Origin: Cellulophaga sp. RHA19
GTDB taxonomy: Bacteria; Bacteroidota; Bacteroidia; Flavobacteriales; Flavobacteriaceae
Length of the DNA: 64,000 bases
Direction: 5' to 3'
Assembly (NCBI RefSeq): GCF_002813425.1
Contig: NZ_PHUL01000001.1
Location: 2,425,001 to 2,489,000, forward strand
This document shows, in pieces, positions 15,326-25,426 of this stretch. The translations under genes were made by a program, and so were the position numbers. Positions within the stretch are counted from its first letter, which is position 1, and each line of letters begins with the position of its first letter. Below the pieces are notes generated by a model that worked only from the letters and a program-made list of their open reading frames with translations, had not been told where the DNA came from and did no database searches.

Positions 15326-17200
15326 CTAACCTTCAACAATTGCAGAAAGCTCAAACCAACGTTCTGTTTTTGTCTCAATTTCGTCTATAACAAGTTGTAA
15401 ATCTTTAGATAAAGCATCAATTTCATCACCACTAAGGCTAGCGTCAGAAAACTTATTTTGAAGCTCAGTTTTTTTCTCTTCTAGCTTCTTTATTTTATTT
15501 TCTATGTTGTTGTATTCTTTTTGCTCTTGAAAAGATAGTTTATTGGTTTTACCTTCTGTCTTCCAAGATTTTTTTTCTGTTTTAGCTTCCTTCTCTTTAT
15601 TTTCTCTGCTTTCTAATACAGCGCTATCCTCATAAGATCTAAAGTCTGAATAGTTTCCAGGAAAATCTTCAATAACCGCATTGCCTCTAAATACAAATAA
15701 GTGATCTACAATTTTATCCATAAAGTACCTATCATGCGATACTACCAATAAGCAACCAGGAAAGTCCATTAAAAAACTTTCTAAAACGTTTAGCGTTACA
15801 ATATCTAAATCGTTTGTAGGTTCATCTAAAATTAAGAAATTAGGATTTTGTATAAGTATTGTACATAAGTATAATCTTTTACGTTCTCCACCACTTAGTT
15901 TCTCAACAAAATCATACTGTTTTTTTCTATCAAACAAAAAACGTTCTAACAGTTGCTGTGCAGAGATTTGGTGCCCTTTTTTAAGCGGAATATAATCTCC
16001 AAACTCGCGTATAACGTCTATAACTTTTTGGCCTTCTTTTATTTTTATTCCCTTTTGCGTGTAGTACCCAAACTTAATAGTTTCTCCTACGATTACTTTA
16101 CCGCTGTCTGGTTGGTCTGTGCCTGTAATAATATTTAAAAAGGTAGATTTTCCGGTACCATTTTTACCAATAATTCCAATACGTTCTCCTTTTAAAAAGT
16201 TGTATTCAAATTTATCTAAAATAGGTTTATTTGGATAGGATTTAGAGATTTTAACAAGCTCCATAATTTTACTACCCATACGTTCCATATTAATCTCTAG
16301 CTCTACCTTGTGTTCTTTTCTTCGTTGGTGAGCTTTGGCTTTAATATCGTTAAAATCGTCTATTCTAGATTTAGATTTTGTAGTTCGTGCTTTAGGTTGT
16401 TTACGCATCCAACCTAGTTCTTTTTTATATAAAAGTTTAGATTTATGGTGTTCTACAGCTTCTTGCGTTAAACGAGCTTCTTTTTTTTCTAAATAATAAG
16501 AGTAATTACCTTTGTAAGGGTAAAGAGTATTATTATCTAACTCTATAATTTCGTTACAAACACGTTCTAAAAAATAACGGTCATGCGTAACCATAAATAA
16601 AGTAATATTTTCTTTTGCAAAATACTCCTCTAGCCATTCAATCATTTCTAAATCTAAATGGTTGGTAGGCTCATCTAAAATTAGTAAATCTGGTCTGTTT
16701 ATAAGCGCATCTGCCATAGCTAAACGCTTTTTTTGTCCTCCAGAAAGTAAACCAACCTTTAAGGTAACATCATCTAACTTAAGTTTAGATAAAATTTGTT
16801 TGTATTGTGTTTCAAAATCCCAAGCTTCAAACCTGTCCATAGCATCAAAAGCTAATTGGTATTTGTCTGCATCTTCAGGATTAGCTAATGCTTTTTCGTA
16901 ATCAGCAATTACCCTTAAAACTTCATTGTCAGAGGCAAAAATAGTTTGTTCTATAGTTAAGTCTGGATCCATATTAGGCTCTTGCTCTAAAAATGAAACT
17001 CTAGTTCCTTTTCTATAGTTTACTTGTCCGCTATCTGGAGTGTCTTTACCAGATAAAATATTTAAGATAGATGTTTTTCCACTTCCGTTTTTAGCAATAA
17101 GAGCAATTTTTTGGTCTTTGTTTACACCAAAAGAAATGCCTGAAAATAGAGCGTGTTCTCCGTAAGATTTTGATATGTTTTCAACCGTAAGTAGGTTCAT
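15326..17200 (-). CDS. ABC-F family ATPase, Uup-like
   Basis: A 624-residue cytosolic protein with two ABC ATPase domains and no membrane part, typical of ABC-F proteins that act on ribosomes or nucleic acid intermediates. First domain: Walker A AKNGSGKTS (about 35-43), signature LSGGQKKRLAMADAL, Walker B LLILDEPTNHLDL. Second domain: GKNGTGKST, KLSGGERKRLYL, FLILDEPTNDLDI. The C-terminal coiled coil (about 555-620) is a mark of the Uup branch. It lies between the DUF4105 gene (13 bp) and the shortened methyltransferase gene (11 bp), likely one operon. Confidence 0.93.
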   Translation of the reverse strand: MNLLTVENISKSYGEHALFSGISFGVNKDQKIALIAKNGSGKTSILNILSGKDTPDSGQVNYRKGTRVSFLEQEPNMDPDLTIEQTIFASDNEVLRVIADYEKALANPEDADKYQLAFDAMDRFEAWDFETQYKQILSKLKLDDVTLKVGLLSGGQKKRLAMADALINRPDLLILDEPTNHLDLEMIEWLEEYFAKENITLFMVTHDRYFLERVCNEIIELDNNTLYPYKGNYSYYLEKKEARLTQEAVEHHKSKLLYKKELGWMRKQPKARTTKSKSRIDDFNDIKAKAHQRRKEHKVELEINMERMGSKIMELVKISKSYPNKPILDKFEYNFLKGERIGIIGKNGTGKSTFLNIITGTDQPDSGKVIVGETIKFGYYTQKGIKIKEGQKVIDVIREFGDYIPLKKGHQISAQQLLERFLFDRKKQYDFVEKLSGGERKRLYLCTILIQNPNFLILDEPTNDLDIVTLNVLESFLMDFPGCLLVVSHDRYFMDKIVDHLFVFRGNAVIEDFPGNYSDFRSYEDSAVLESRENKEKEAKTEKKSWKTEGKTNKLSFQEQKEYNNIENKIKKLEEKKTELQNKFSDASLSGDEIDALSKDLQLVIDEIETKTERWFELSAIVEG

Positions 17201-17213
17201 TTGCGAGTGTTAT

Positions 17214-18392
17214 TTATTTTGTTTTTTGCCAAATAAATATATATCTAGTGGCAAGAGATAGCAGTATAGGAATAAATACTGGATGAAATTTTTGAATTCC
17301 GATTAGTTGCACAACAGGTACAATTAATAATAATATAAGTAAAAATATGCTGTATTTGTGTAGTTTAGATGCTGTATTTTCTTTTTTAAATAGAAAAAGT
17401 AAAGCAATTAAATTAAATGGTACAACCCATAGTAAATTAAAGTTATTGGCTGTTGCTGTGTGGTCAGTGGCAAACCAAAGTAAACTTAAAACAATACCTG
17501 TTATGCCAGTAACAAACAATAAAAATCCGTCTAACCATTTAGACCATAAATGGTTTTTAAAATCTATATAAGTTATAAATAGGACTAAGGCAAAAAGTAA
17601 AATAGACCAAAACATTGGGGTTACTAAAAAATTAATACTGTCTACTTTTTTGTGTTCCTTTAAAATTATTCTGTTAGACAATACCAAAGGGTTACCTTTA
17701 ATAGTGCTGTTATTTAGTTGAGACCATACATAGTCTGGTAAAAATGTATGCTGTAAAGCTGTAGCTTCTTTGTCTATTTTAGAGCCAAGAGCTAAATCAA
17801 TACCAAAGCTAGACCAAGTATTTGTACTTAGCTTTTGATCTAATAATTCTCTAAACGTATATTTTTTTTCTAAATAATCTTCTTTAAAATTAATGTCTTT
17901 ACCAATAGATATGTTTAAAACATCAACAATTTTAGTAGCACAATTGTTATACAAATAATCATATAAATAGTCTCTGTTCTCTGGTTTTACGTTTTTTTCT
18001 AAATAATTATAAAGCTGTTTTTTTTGATCGATATTTAAATTTAAAACCTGTTCTTTAACACCTCTTTTGTCATATTGATATTCATATAAAAACCTTGAAA
18101 AGTCTTGTTTGCTAACCTTAAAAAGTAACCTTCCTTTAACAAAGTTTAGGTAAAAATTAGGAGCATTAAAATCAAAAATACCATAATTATAAACCTTATC
18201 TGTTCTGGTAACAGGGTCCCAAACTCTAATGGCACTATGGCCAAAAATAGAATACAACTCACTACCAGGAGCACAAGTTAATACACTAATTTGAGCGTTC
18301 TTAGATATTGAGCTATTTTGCGAATATCCAAAAGCAGAGCAACTCAATAAAAGTATAAAAACGATAGATTTAATGTAATTTTTCAAGCTCAT
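17214..18392 (-). CDS. DUF4105 (Lnb N-terminal-like) membrane protein
   Basis: A 392-residue protein with a signal peptide (cleavage near SAFGYSQ), a periplasmic domain of about 210 residues and four or five C-terminal membrane segments (about 255-390). The periplasmic domain has the DUF4105 pattern: LTCAPGSELYSIFGHSAIRVWDP, YNYGIFDF, and YNNCATKIVD. The Cys and His in these motifs resemble the active residues of Lnb, the Gram-positive lipoprotein intramolecular transacylase, whose N-terminal domain is related. Whether this protein acts on lipoproteins is unknown. First gene of the apparent DUF4105 - ABC-F - methyltransferase-like unit. Confidence 0.82.
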   Translation of the reverse strand: MSLKNYIKSIVFILLLSCSAFGYSQNSSISKNAQISVLTCAPGSELYSIFGHSAIRVWDPVTRTDKVYNYGIFDFNAPNFYLNFVKGRLLFKVSKQDFSRFLYEYQYDKRGVKEQVLNLNIDQKKQLYNYLEKNVKPENRDYLYDYLYNNCATKIVDVLNISIGKDINFKEDYLEKKYTFRELLDQKLSTNTWSSFGIDLALGSKIDKEATALQHTFLPDYVWSQLNNSTIKGNPLVLSNRIILKEHKKVDSINFLVTPMFWSILLFALVLFITYIDFKNHLWSKWLDGFLLFVTGITGIVLSLLWFATDHTATANNFNLLWVVPFNLIALLFLFKKENTASKLHKYSIFLLILLLIVPVVQLIGIQKFHPVFIPILLSLATRYIFIWQKTK

Positions 18393-18517
18393 TATTTTTT
18401 AGAAGTAACAAATATCGAACAAATTAGCAGAACTGCCGTATGGATTTTAAAAAAGCAGCTTTTTAAATTGTTTTTTTTAAAGAAATACTATTTTTACCAA
18501 CGCAACTAATATTACCG

Positions 18518-18525
18518 TATTTTTG
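18518..18525 (+). promoter_or_regulatory. Putative -7 promoter element of pssA
   Basis: TATTTTTG matches the Bacteroidetes -7 form TAnnTTTG and lies 33 nt before the pssA start codon. No TTG is seen at the expected -33 place, so support is partial. Confidence 0.4.
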
Positions 18526-18557
18526 ATGACTACAGAAATACTATTAAATAAATTAGA

Positions 18558-19319
18558 ATGAAAAAGCATATACCAAACTTAATTACCCTTTTAAATTTAT
18601 TTTGTGGCTGTTTAGCGGTTCTCTTTGCTGTACACGGACTTTTTGAGATGGTAGCTCTTTTTGTGTTTTTAGGTATATTTTTCGATTTTTTTGATGGTTT
18701 TGCGGCTCGTATGTTAAAAGTACAGAGTGAGCTTGGTTTGCAATTAGACTCTTTAGCAGATATGGTTACAAGTGGTGTTGTACCAGGTGTAGTTATGTAT
18801 AAATTGTTGTTAATGGCTACTACTGGCGGATGGAGTTCATCTATGTTTACAGCTACAGAAAGTGGTTTTCATACTTCTGTTTTTACAGTTTCATCTGTAA
18901 TTCCCTTTTTAGGATTTATAATAACTTTAGCATCTGGTTATAGATTGGCTAAATTTAATATAGATGAAAACCAAACAGAGTCTTTTATAGGAGTGCCAAC
19001 ACCAGCAAACGCGTTATTAATTATATCATTACCATTAATATTAGTTTATCAAAACTATCCTGTTTTAAACGATTTAATTTTAAATCAATGGTTTTTATTA
19101 GCGGTAACAGCTTTAAGTGCATTTTTACTAAATGCTAATTTACCTTTATTTGCCTTAAAGTTCAAAACGTGGAATTTTAAAGACAATGCAATACGCTATA
19201 TCTTTTTAATACTTTGTATTGTATTAATAACAACACTAAAGTATTTAGCAGTACCAATTATAATAGTAGTTTATGTGCTATTATCTATGTTTAGTAAATT
19301 GGCAATTAAAAAAGCCTAA
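18558..19319 (+). CDS. pssA: CDP-diacylglycerol-serine O-phosphatidyltransferase
   Basis: An integral membrane enzyme that joins serine to CDP-diacylglycerol to make phosphatidylserine, the precursor of phosphatidylethanolamine. The CDP-alcohol phosphotransferase signature is visible as FDFFDGFAARML...GLQLDSLAD, with all its Asp residues, around residues 42-70. The other hydrophobic segments give about seven membrane passes. At 253 residues it fits the type II (Bacillus-like) PssA. It stands alone on the plus strand, convergent with lptB. Confidence 0.93.
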   Translation: MKKHIPNLITLLNLFCGCLAVLFAVHGLFEMVALFVFLGIFFDFFDGFAARMLKVQSELGLQLDSLADMVTSGVVPGVVMYKLLLMATTGGWSSSMFTATESGFHTSVFTVSSVIPFLGFIITLASGYRLAKFNIDENQTESFIGVPTPANALLIISLPLILVYQNYPVLNDLILNQWFLLAVTALSAFLLNANLPLFALKFKTWNFKDNAIRYIFLILCIVLITTLKYLAVPIIIVVYVLLSMFSKLAIKKA

Positions 19320-19337
19320 ACTAAATAGAGTAGTGGT

Positions 19338-20087
19338 TTAGAAATCTATTTTAGTTTTACGTAGTTCAAAGTTTTGACCAAGGTATACTTGCCTTACCAT
19401 TTCATCAGCGGCTAGTTCTTCTGGTTCTCCAGATTTTAAAATACCACCTTCAAACATAAGATAAGACCTTTCTGTAATAGCAAGAGTTTCTTGTACGTTG
19501 TGGTCTGTAATTAGGATACCGATGTTTTTGTTTTTTAACTGAGCAACAATGCGTTGTATATCTTCTACCGCAACAGGATCTACACCTGCAAATGGTTCAT
19601 CTAGTAATATAAATTTTGGATCTGTGGCTAAAGCGCGTGCAATTTCTGTACGTCTACGCTCTCCACCAGAAAGCAAATCTCCTCTGTTTTTACGTATGTG
19701 TCCTAAACTAAACTCTTCAATAAGAGACTCCATTTTCATATGTTGCTCTTTTTTACTCAGTTTTGTAAGTTGTAGTACACTTAAAATATTTTTTTCAATA
19801 CTAAGTTTTCTAAAAACTGAAGCCTCTTGTGCCAAATAACCAATTCCGTTTTGTGCTCTTTTGTACATAGGAAATTGTGTAATATTCATATCATTTAGAT
19901 AAATATTACCTCCATTTGGTTTAACAAGCCCAACAATCATATAAAAAGAAGTTGTTTTACCTGCACCGTTAGGGCCTAGTAAACCAACAATTTCTCCTTG
20001 GTTAACTTCCAAAGATATACCTTTTACTACTTGTCGTCCTTTATAGGACTTCATAATATTGTCTGCTCTAAGCTTCATTTTTTCCAT
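19338..20087 (-). CDS. lptB: LPS export ABC transporter ATP-binding protein LptB
   Basis: The cytosolic ATPase that drives extraction of lipopolysaccharide from the inner membrane with LptFG. Motifs: Walker [10 protein letters not shown] (about 38-46), Q-loop region [16 protein letters not shown], signature [16 protein letters not shown], Walker [15 protein letters not shown]-loop LITDHNV. The [12 protein letters not shown] stretch is typical of LptB. Start may be either this ATG or the one three codons later (20078). No lptA/lptC neighbour is present; lptF/G lie elsewhere. Confidence 0.93.
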   Translation of the reverse strand: MEKMKLRADNIMKSYKGRQVVKGISLEVNQGEIVGLLGPNGAGKTTSFYMIVGLVKPNGGNIYLNDMNITQFPMYKRAQNGIGYLAQEASVFRKLSIEKNILSVLQLTKLSKKEQHMKMESLIEEFSLGHIRKNRGDLLSGGERRRTEIARALATDPKFILLDEPFAGVDPVAVEDIQRIVAQLKNKNIGILITDHNVQETLAITERSYLMFEGGILKSGEPEELAADEMVRQVYLGQNFELRKTKIDF

Positions 20088-20142
20088 AGAATATCCAAAT
20101 CTAAGTTATTCTTCTTGTAAACAGAGAAGATTTACCGTTTTT

Positions 20143-20499
20143 TTAACCTTCTTGGTTAGCCTCTATAGCTTCCCAATACTCGTGTGCGCGTCTTAAATGT
20201 GGAATAACAATACTGCCACCAACAAGAGTTGCAATACTAAGGGTTTCCATAATTTCTTCTTTATTGGCACCTTCTCTGTGCGAACTCTCTAAATGATATT
20301 TTACGCAATCATCGCAACGTAAAACCGCAGAAGCAACAAGTCCAAGTAACTCTTTAGTTTTTACATCTAGAGCTCCTTTACTATATGCGTTAGTATCAAG
20401 ATTAAAAATTCTATTGATAACCTTATTTTTATCTGCTAATATTTTATCGTTCATTTTAGAACGATATTCGTTAAACTCTTTAACTGGATTTTGTGACAT
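20143..20499 (-). CDS. Carboxymuconolactone decarboxylase family (AhpD-like) protein
   Basis: A 118-residue helical protein of the CMD/AhpD superfamily. The motif RCDDCVKYHLESSHREGA contains the CxxC pair and nearby His seen in AhpD-type peroxidase-linked members, pointing to thiol redox chemistry rather than true decarboxylation. The gene's first 20 nt overlap the end of tatC, so the two are translationally coupled. The substrate is unknown. Confidence 0.87.
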   Translation of the reverse strand: MSQNPVKEFNEYRSKMNDKILADKNKVINRIFNLDTNAYSKGALDVKTKELLGLVASAVLRCDDCVKYHLESSHREGANKEEIMETLSIATLVGGSIVIPHLRRAHEYWEAIEANQEG

Positions 20500-21322
20500 T
20501 CTTACCTAACTTTTTTGCTTCATTTTTTAACACTCTTCTAGAAATATAAATACTAATTTGATATAGTATTATAACGGGTATTGTTACTACAATTTGACTA
20601 GCAACATCTGGTGGTGTTATAACAGCAGCAACTATTAATACTACAACCAATGCTATTTTTCGGTGTTTTTTAAGTACCTCTGGAGTAACCAAGCCTACTT
20701 TAGTTAAAAAGTATATAATTATAGGAAGCTCAAACATAATACCACATGCAATTACGGATGCTTTTACGGTAGATATAAAAGAGCTTAAATCAAATTCATT
20801 TAATACCTCTTTACTAACTTGGTATGTACCTAAAAAGTTAATAGAAAAAGGAGTTACAATGTAGTAACCAAATAGCACACCAGAGAAAAATAAAAATGAT
20901 GCAGCAAAAATAAATCCTTTAGAGTTTTTTCGTTCTTTTTCGTATAAACCTGGGCTAATAAAACGCCACATTTCATATAAAATATACGGAAAACCAAGTA
21001 TAAAACCAGCCCATATAGATGTCCATATGTGAGCAGAAAATTGCCCAGCCATAGTTCTACTTTGTATAGTAAAAGGTAAGGTTTCTGCACAAAAGCTAGA
21101 TTCCATTCCAAAATAAGTAGCTAAAGAACAAAAGAATTTATAGGTAGGAAAATCCATTTTCTTAGGACCTAGTAAAACCGTGTCAAAAATAAATTCTTTC
21201 ATTGCAAAAGCAACAACACCAATAATTACTACGGCTAATGTAGATCTTATTAAATGCCATCTAAGTTCTTCTAAATGGTCTAAAAAGGACATTTCGTCCG
21301 GACTTTTTTTATTTTTTGCCAT
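20480..21322 (-). CDS. tatC: Twin-arginine translocase subunit TatC
   Basis: The receptor subunit of the Tat pathway, which exports folded proteins with twin-arginine signals. Six membrane segments are seen. Family motifs include MSFLDHLEELRWHLIRS at the N terminus, WRFISPGLYEKERK in the first cytosolic loop, and FELPIIIYFLTKVG. Length (280) is normal for Bacteroidetes, with a larger first periplasmic loop containing two Cys. tatA/B are not nearby. It starts at the last base of the kdsD stop region (ATGA-type overlap at 21322) and is followed by the AhpD-like gene. Confidence 0.95.
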   Translation of the reverse strand: MAKNKKSPDEMSFLDHLEELRWHLIRSTLAVVIIGVVAFAMKEFIFDTVLLGPKKMDFPTYKFFCSLATYFGMESSFCAETLPFTIQSRTMAGQFSAHIWTSIWAGFILGFPYILYEMWRFISPGLYEKERKNSKGFIFAASFLFFSGVLFGYYIVTPFSINFLGTYQVSKEVLNEFDLSSFISTVKASVIACGIMFELPIIIYFLTKVGLVTPEVLKKHRKIALVVVLIVAAVITPPDVASQIVVTIPVIILYQISIYISRRVLKNEAKKLGKNVTKSS

Positions 21323-22287
21323 TATAAAATGCCTTCGTTTACTAAGTTATGTAAATGTAACAAACCAACATATTTGTTATTTTCTAAAGCTACTAACTGT
21401 GATATTCCTTGCTGTTGCATTAGTTCTAAAGCATCAACCGCTAAAACGTCTGTATTTACTGTTTTTGGACTTTTAGACATGATATCTTTAGCAGTTAAAT
21501 TACCAATATTATCATACTTGTTAAGCATACGTCTTATATCACCATCAGTAATAATACCAACAACCTCATTGTTTTCTATAACAGCTGTAGCTCCAAGCAT
21601 TTTCTCAGAAATTTCTACAATAGCTTGCTTTACAGGAGTATTTGAAGTAACCTCTGGTTTTTGGTTATTTTTTACAATGTCATTTACACGTAAATATAGT
21701 CTTTTACCCAAAGCTCCACCTGGATGATATTTAGCAAAATCTTTACTTGTAAAACGTTTTAGTTCTAAAAGAGATACTGCAATAGCATCACCAATAACCA
21801 ATTGTGCAGTTGTACTAGTGGTAGGGGCTAAATTATTTGGGCAGGCCTCTTTTTCTACATATGTGTTTAGTACAAAGTTAGACTGTTGCGCTAAAAAAGA
21901 ATCTGTATTGCCTGTCATTCCAATTAATATATTACCACCTCTTTTTATTAATGGAACCAAAACTTTAATTTCTGGTGTGTTACCACTTTTAGAGATGCAA
22001 ATAACCACGTCATCTTTTAAAACAGTACCAAGGTCACCGTGTATTGCATCTGCAGCATGCATAAATATAGATGGTGTACCTGTAGAGTTTAAAGTAGCTA
22101 CTATTTTTTGTGCAATAATAGCGCTCTTTCCAATACCAGAAATTATTAATCTGCCTTTAGAATTGTAAATGGCATTTACAGCATCTGTAAAATTGGAATC
22201 TAGTAGGTTAGATAAATTTTTTATGGCATCAGCTTCATTAGAAATTGTACGCCTTGCAATATCTAGAATTGTTTTGGAGTTGCTCAA
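21322..22287 (-). CDS. kdsD: Arabinose-5-phosphate isomerase (KpsF/GutQ family)
   Basis: Converts ribulose-5-phosphate to arabinose-5-phosphate, the first step to the LPS sugar Kdo. The N-terminal SIS domain shows RLIISGIGKSAIIAQK and ICISKSGNTPEI, with HPGGALGKRL before the two C-terminal CBS domains (about 205-321). The 321-residue layout SIS-CBS-CBS is standard for KdsD. It heads a kdsD - tatC - AhpD-like operon. Upstream, CAAAATTA at 22341-22348 reads as a -7 element TAATTTTG on the minus strand. Confidence 0.93.
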   Translation of the reverse strand: MSNSKTILDIARRTISNEADAIKNLSNLLDSNFTDAVNAIYNSKGRLIISGIGKSAIIAQKIVATLNSTGTPSIFMHAADAIHGDLGTVLKDDVVICISKSGNTPEIKVLVPLIKRGGNILIGMTGNTDSFLAQQSNFVLNTYVEKEACPNNLAPTTSTTAQLVIGDAIAVSLLELKRFTSKDFAKYHPGGALGKRLYLRVNDIVKNNQKPEVTSNTPVKQAIVEISEKMLGATAVIENNEVVGIITDGDIRRMLNKYDNIGNLTAKDIMSKSPKTVNTDVLAVDALELMQQQGISQLVALENNKYVGLLHLHNLVNEGIL

Positions 22288-22481
22288 TGTAATCTTAAAT
22301 TATGTGTTCTTTTAAAAAAGATGTATTATCTTTAAGAATACAAAATTACGTAAACTTATTTTTATGTGATACAGTAATTTGATGGAAATTAAAATTGACT
22401 TAAATTTTGTTTGGATTCCTAAAATTTGAGTATCTTGAAATTTATTTTATAAAAACAGGAATACAACCATTATAATATACT

Positions 22482-24683
22482 ATGAGTAATTCTAAGATTG
22501 ATTTGCATGCTTCCTTAAAAAAGTTTTTTGGCTTTAATAAGTTTAAAGGTCTTCAAGAAGATGTTATCAATAACTTGCTTCAAGGTAATAATACATTTGT
22601 AATAATGCCTACTGGCGGAGGGAAATCTCTCTGCTATCAATTACCTGCTCTAATGCAAGAGGGTACTGCTATTGTAGTTTCTCCCTTGATTGCCTTGATG
22701 AAAAACCAAGTAGATGCCATTCGTGGTATATCTTCTGAGCACGGTATAGCACACGTTTTAAACTCCTCATTAACCAAAACGCAAGTAAAAGAGGTTAAAG
22801 AAGATATTGTAAATGGTGTAACTAAAATGTTATATGTAGCTCCAGAATCTTTAATAAAAGAAGAGTATGTTGAGTTTTTAAGATCTGTAAAAATTTCTTT
22901 TGTTGCAGTAGATGAAGCTCATTGTATATCTGAGTGGGGACACGATTTTAGACCTGAGTATAGAAACTTAAAAAGCATTGTTGGTAGGTTAGGAGATGAT
23001 ATTCCTATGATAGGTTTAACAGCAACAGCTACACCAAAAGTACAAGAAGATATTGTTAAAAACTTAGGTATTACTGATGCTAAACTTTTTAAAGCTTCAT
23101 TTAATAGGCCTAATTTGTTTTATGAAGTACGACCAAAGACATTAAATATAGAGGCTGATATAATTCGTTTTGTAAAACAAAACATTGGTAAATCAGGAAT
23201 TATTTATTGTTTAAGCCGTAAAAAAGTTGAAGCATTAGCGCAAGTGTTACAAGTTAATGGTATTAGTGCAGTGCCTTACCATGCTGGCTTTGATGCAAAA
23301 ACAAGATCTCGTTACCAAGATATGTTTTTAATGGAAGAGGTAGATGTTGTGGTTGCAACTATTGCCTTTGGTATGGGTATAGATAAACCAGACGTACGTT
23401 TTGTAATACATCATGATATTCCTAAAAGTTTAGAGAGTTACTACCAAGAAACAGGTAGAGCAGGTAGAGATGGAGGAGAAGGGCATTGTTTGGCTTTTTA
23501 TTCTTATAAAGACATAGAAAAGTTAGAGAAGTTTATGTCTGGTAAACCGGTTGCAGAACAAGAAATTGGTAATGCACTACTACAAGAAGTTGTTGGTTTT
23601 GCAGAAACATCTATGTCTCGTAGAAAATTTATTCTTCATTATTTTGGAGAAGAATTTGACGAGGTAAATGGCGAAGGTGCAGATATGGATGATAATACCC
23701 GCACACCAAAAGAAAAAGTAGAAGCTAAAGAAAATGTGGCTAAACTTATAGGTGTTGTACAGGGAACTAAAGAAAAATTTAAGTCTAAAGAAATAGTAAA
23801 TACTTTAATAGGTAAAAAAAATGCATTAATATCATCTCATAAAACAGATGAAAAACCATTTTTTGGCATAGGTAAAGATAAAGATGCTGGTTACTGGATG
23901 GCTTTAATACGCCAAACATTAGTAGCTGGTTATTTAAAAAAGGAGATAGAACAATACGGTATTTTACGTGTAACTCCAGCCGGAGCAGATTACGTTAAAA
24001 ACCCTACTACTTTTTTAATGACAAAAGATCATGTGTACAGTCAAGAGAATGATGATGCTATTGTTAGTGCAGCAAAAAGCTCAGGCGGTGTAGCAGATAA
24101 AGAATTATCGTTGTTATTAAAGCAATTAAGAAAATCCGAAGCTAAAAAACACGGTGTACCTCCGTTTGTAGTATTTCAGGATCCATCTATAGAGGATATG
24201 GCGCTTAAGTATCCAATTAATATGGAGGATATGCTTAACATACACGGTGTAGGTGAAGGTAAAGCAAAAAAATATGGAAAACCATTTTTAGCACTTATTA
24301 CAAAATATGTAGATGATAATGATATTGTTCGTCCAGATGATTTGGTTGTTAAAAGTACAGGTGCAAATTCAGCTTTAAAATTATACATTATACAAAATGT
24401 AGACCGTAAGTTGCCATTAACAGATATAGCAGACGCTAAAGGTTTAGAGTTAGCAGAGCTGATAAAAGAGATGGAACAAATAGTATATAGTGGTACAAAA
24501 CTAAATATTACTTATTGGGTAGATGAAACTTTAGATGAAGACCAACAAGAGGAAATACATGATTACTTTTTAGAAGCAGAGTCAGATAATATAGATACTG
24601 CTATAGAGGAGTTTGATGGTGACTATGAAGATGAAGAGTTACGTTTGTACAGAATAAAATTTATTAGCGAAGTAGCTAACTAG
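22482..24683 (+). CDS. recQ: ATP-dependent DNA helicase RecQ, zinc-site cysteines absent
   Basis: A superfamily 2 3'-5' DNA helicase for recombination and repair. Motifs: GFNKFKGLQ (motif 0), MPTGGGKS (Walker A, about 42-49), [39 protein letters not shown] [16 protein letters not shown], and [11 protein letters not shown]. The C-terminal HRDC region includes [19 protein letters not shown]. Where E. coli RecQ has its four zinc-binding Cys, this protein has [19 protein letters not shown] and [11 protein letters not shown], with none of the Cys. The gene is single and ends at a strong terminator. Confidence 0.96.
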   Translation: MSNSKIDLHASLKKFFGFNKFKGLQEDVINNLLQGNNTFVIMPTGGGKSLCYQLPALMQEGTAIVVSPLIALMKNQVDAIRGISSEHGIAHVLNSSLTKTQVKEVKEDIVNGVTKMLYVAPESLIKEEYVEFLRSVKISFVAVDEAHCISEWGHDFRPEYRNLKSIVGRLGDDIPMIGLTATATPKVQEDIVKNLGITDAKLFKASFNRPNLFYEVRPKTLNIEADIIRFVKQNIGKSGIIYCLSRKKVEALAQVLQVNGISAVPYHAGFDAKTRSRYQDMFLMEEVDVVVATIAFGMGIDKPDVRFVIHHDIPKSLESYYQETGRAGRDGGEGHCLAFYSYKDIEKLEKFMSGKPVAEQEIGNALLQEVVGFAETSMSRRKFILHYFGEEFDEVNGEGADMDDNTRTPKEKVEAKENVAKLIGVVQGTKEKFKSKEIVNTLIGKKNALISSHKTDEKPFFGIGKDKDAGYWMALIRQTLVAGYLKKEIEQYGILRVTPAGADYVKNPTTFLMTKDHVYSQENDDAIVSAAKSSGGVADKELSLLLKQLRKSEAKKHGVPPFVVFQDPSIEDMALKYPINMEDMLNIHGVGEGKAKKYGKPFLALITKYVDDNDIVRPDDLVVKSTGANSALKLYIIQNVDRKLPLTDIADAKGLELAELIKEMEQIVYSGTKLNITYWVDETLDEDQQEEIHDYFLEAESDNIDTAIEEFDGDYEDEELRLYRIKFISEVAN

Positions 24684-24703
24684 TTTAAGAATAAGTTTAA
24701 AGT

Positions 24704-24738
24704 AAAAAATCCCAAAACCTAAGTTTTGGGATTTTTTT
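24704..24738. terminator. Bidirectional terminator between recQ and the CCC-motif genes
   Basis: Long perfect hairpin: AAAAAATCCCAAAAC, short loop CTAA-like, GTTTTGGGATTTTTT. The genes on both sides converge on it. Confidence 0.92.
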
Positions 24739-24760
24739 ATAATTAATATTTAAGAATAAT

Positions 24761-25072
24761 TTAGTATTGCACACCATCCATACTTCCTGCTGTTATAGCA
24801 GCAATTATTACTCCAAAGTAAAGAATAGTAAATAATAATATTACGCAAGCTAGTACTAAGCCAACTATAGATAGTATTCTACCAGTATTGGCACTATCTA
24901 CGCTTATATATTTGTCAGGATTTTCTTCAAATAATTTTTTTGCAGATTTTGCTTTTGCAAAACCAATAAATGAAAATATAGCACCAAAAGGTCCACAACA
25001 AAAAAGTGTTAATACAATACTTAATATTCCCATTGTTAAGGCGCTACTAGCACCTGGTAATTCTTCTTTCAT
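24761..25072 (-). CDS. CCC-motif membrane protein (copy 2 of cluster)
   Basis: A 103-residue protein with two membrane regions. The first contains FCCGPFGAIFSFIGFAKAKSA and the loop carries the phrase EENPDKYIS, both shared with its neighbour (AENPDGYDN). This matches a small family of flavobacterial proteins named for a Cys cluster; the role is unknown. It lies 9 bp after its paralog and looks like a tandem duplicate that has diverged; here the cluster is Cys-Cys rather than Cys-Cys-Cys. Confidence 0.75.
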   Translation of the reverse strand: MKEELPGASSALTMGILSIVLTLFCCGPFGAIFSFIGFAKAKSAKKLFEENPDKYISVDSANTGRILSIVGLVLACVILLFTILYFGVIIAAITAGSMDGVQY

Positions 25073-25081
25073 AATTTTAAT

Positions 25082-25408
25082 TTATTGTCCAGCTTCCATT
25101 TGGTCCATAACATCTTGCCATTGGTTCATACCTTCTTCAAGACCGCCAGTTGCAATAACATAAACCCATCTAATAATCATTAATACGTTTAAAATAACAG
25201 CTATTAATGCTACAATCTTACCTGTTTTAATTTGTCCGGCATTGTCATATCCGTCAGGGTTTTCAGCATAAATTTTTTCGGCTTTAGTTGCCATAAAGTA
25301 AGCAATAGCAGACGGTATAATACCCAAACCTGCTAAACAACAGCATAAGTAACCTAGTACGCCTAATACTATAATCATTGTGCCATTTGGTAATTTTTCT
25401 TGTTCCAT
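25082..25408 (-). CDS. CCC-motif membrane protein (copy 1 of cluster)
   Basis: A 108-residue protein with the clear motif GVLGYLCCCLAGLGIIPSAI in its first membrane region, a cytosolic loop with KAEKIYAENPDGYDN, and a second membrane segment. The three consecutive Cys could bind metal or be acylated (inference). It lies between the DUF2752 gene (18 bp) and its paralog (9 bp) in one operon. Confidence 0.8.
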   Translation of the reverse strand: MEQEKLPNGTMIIVLGVLGYLCCCLAGLGIIPSAIAYFMATKAEKIYAENPDGYDNAGQIKTGKIVALIAVILNVLMIIRWVYVIATGGLEEGMNQWQDVMDQMEAGQ

Positions 25409-25426
25409 AATTTTAAAAGTAATTGG

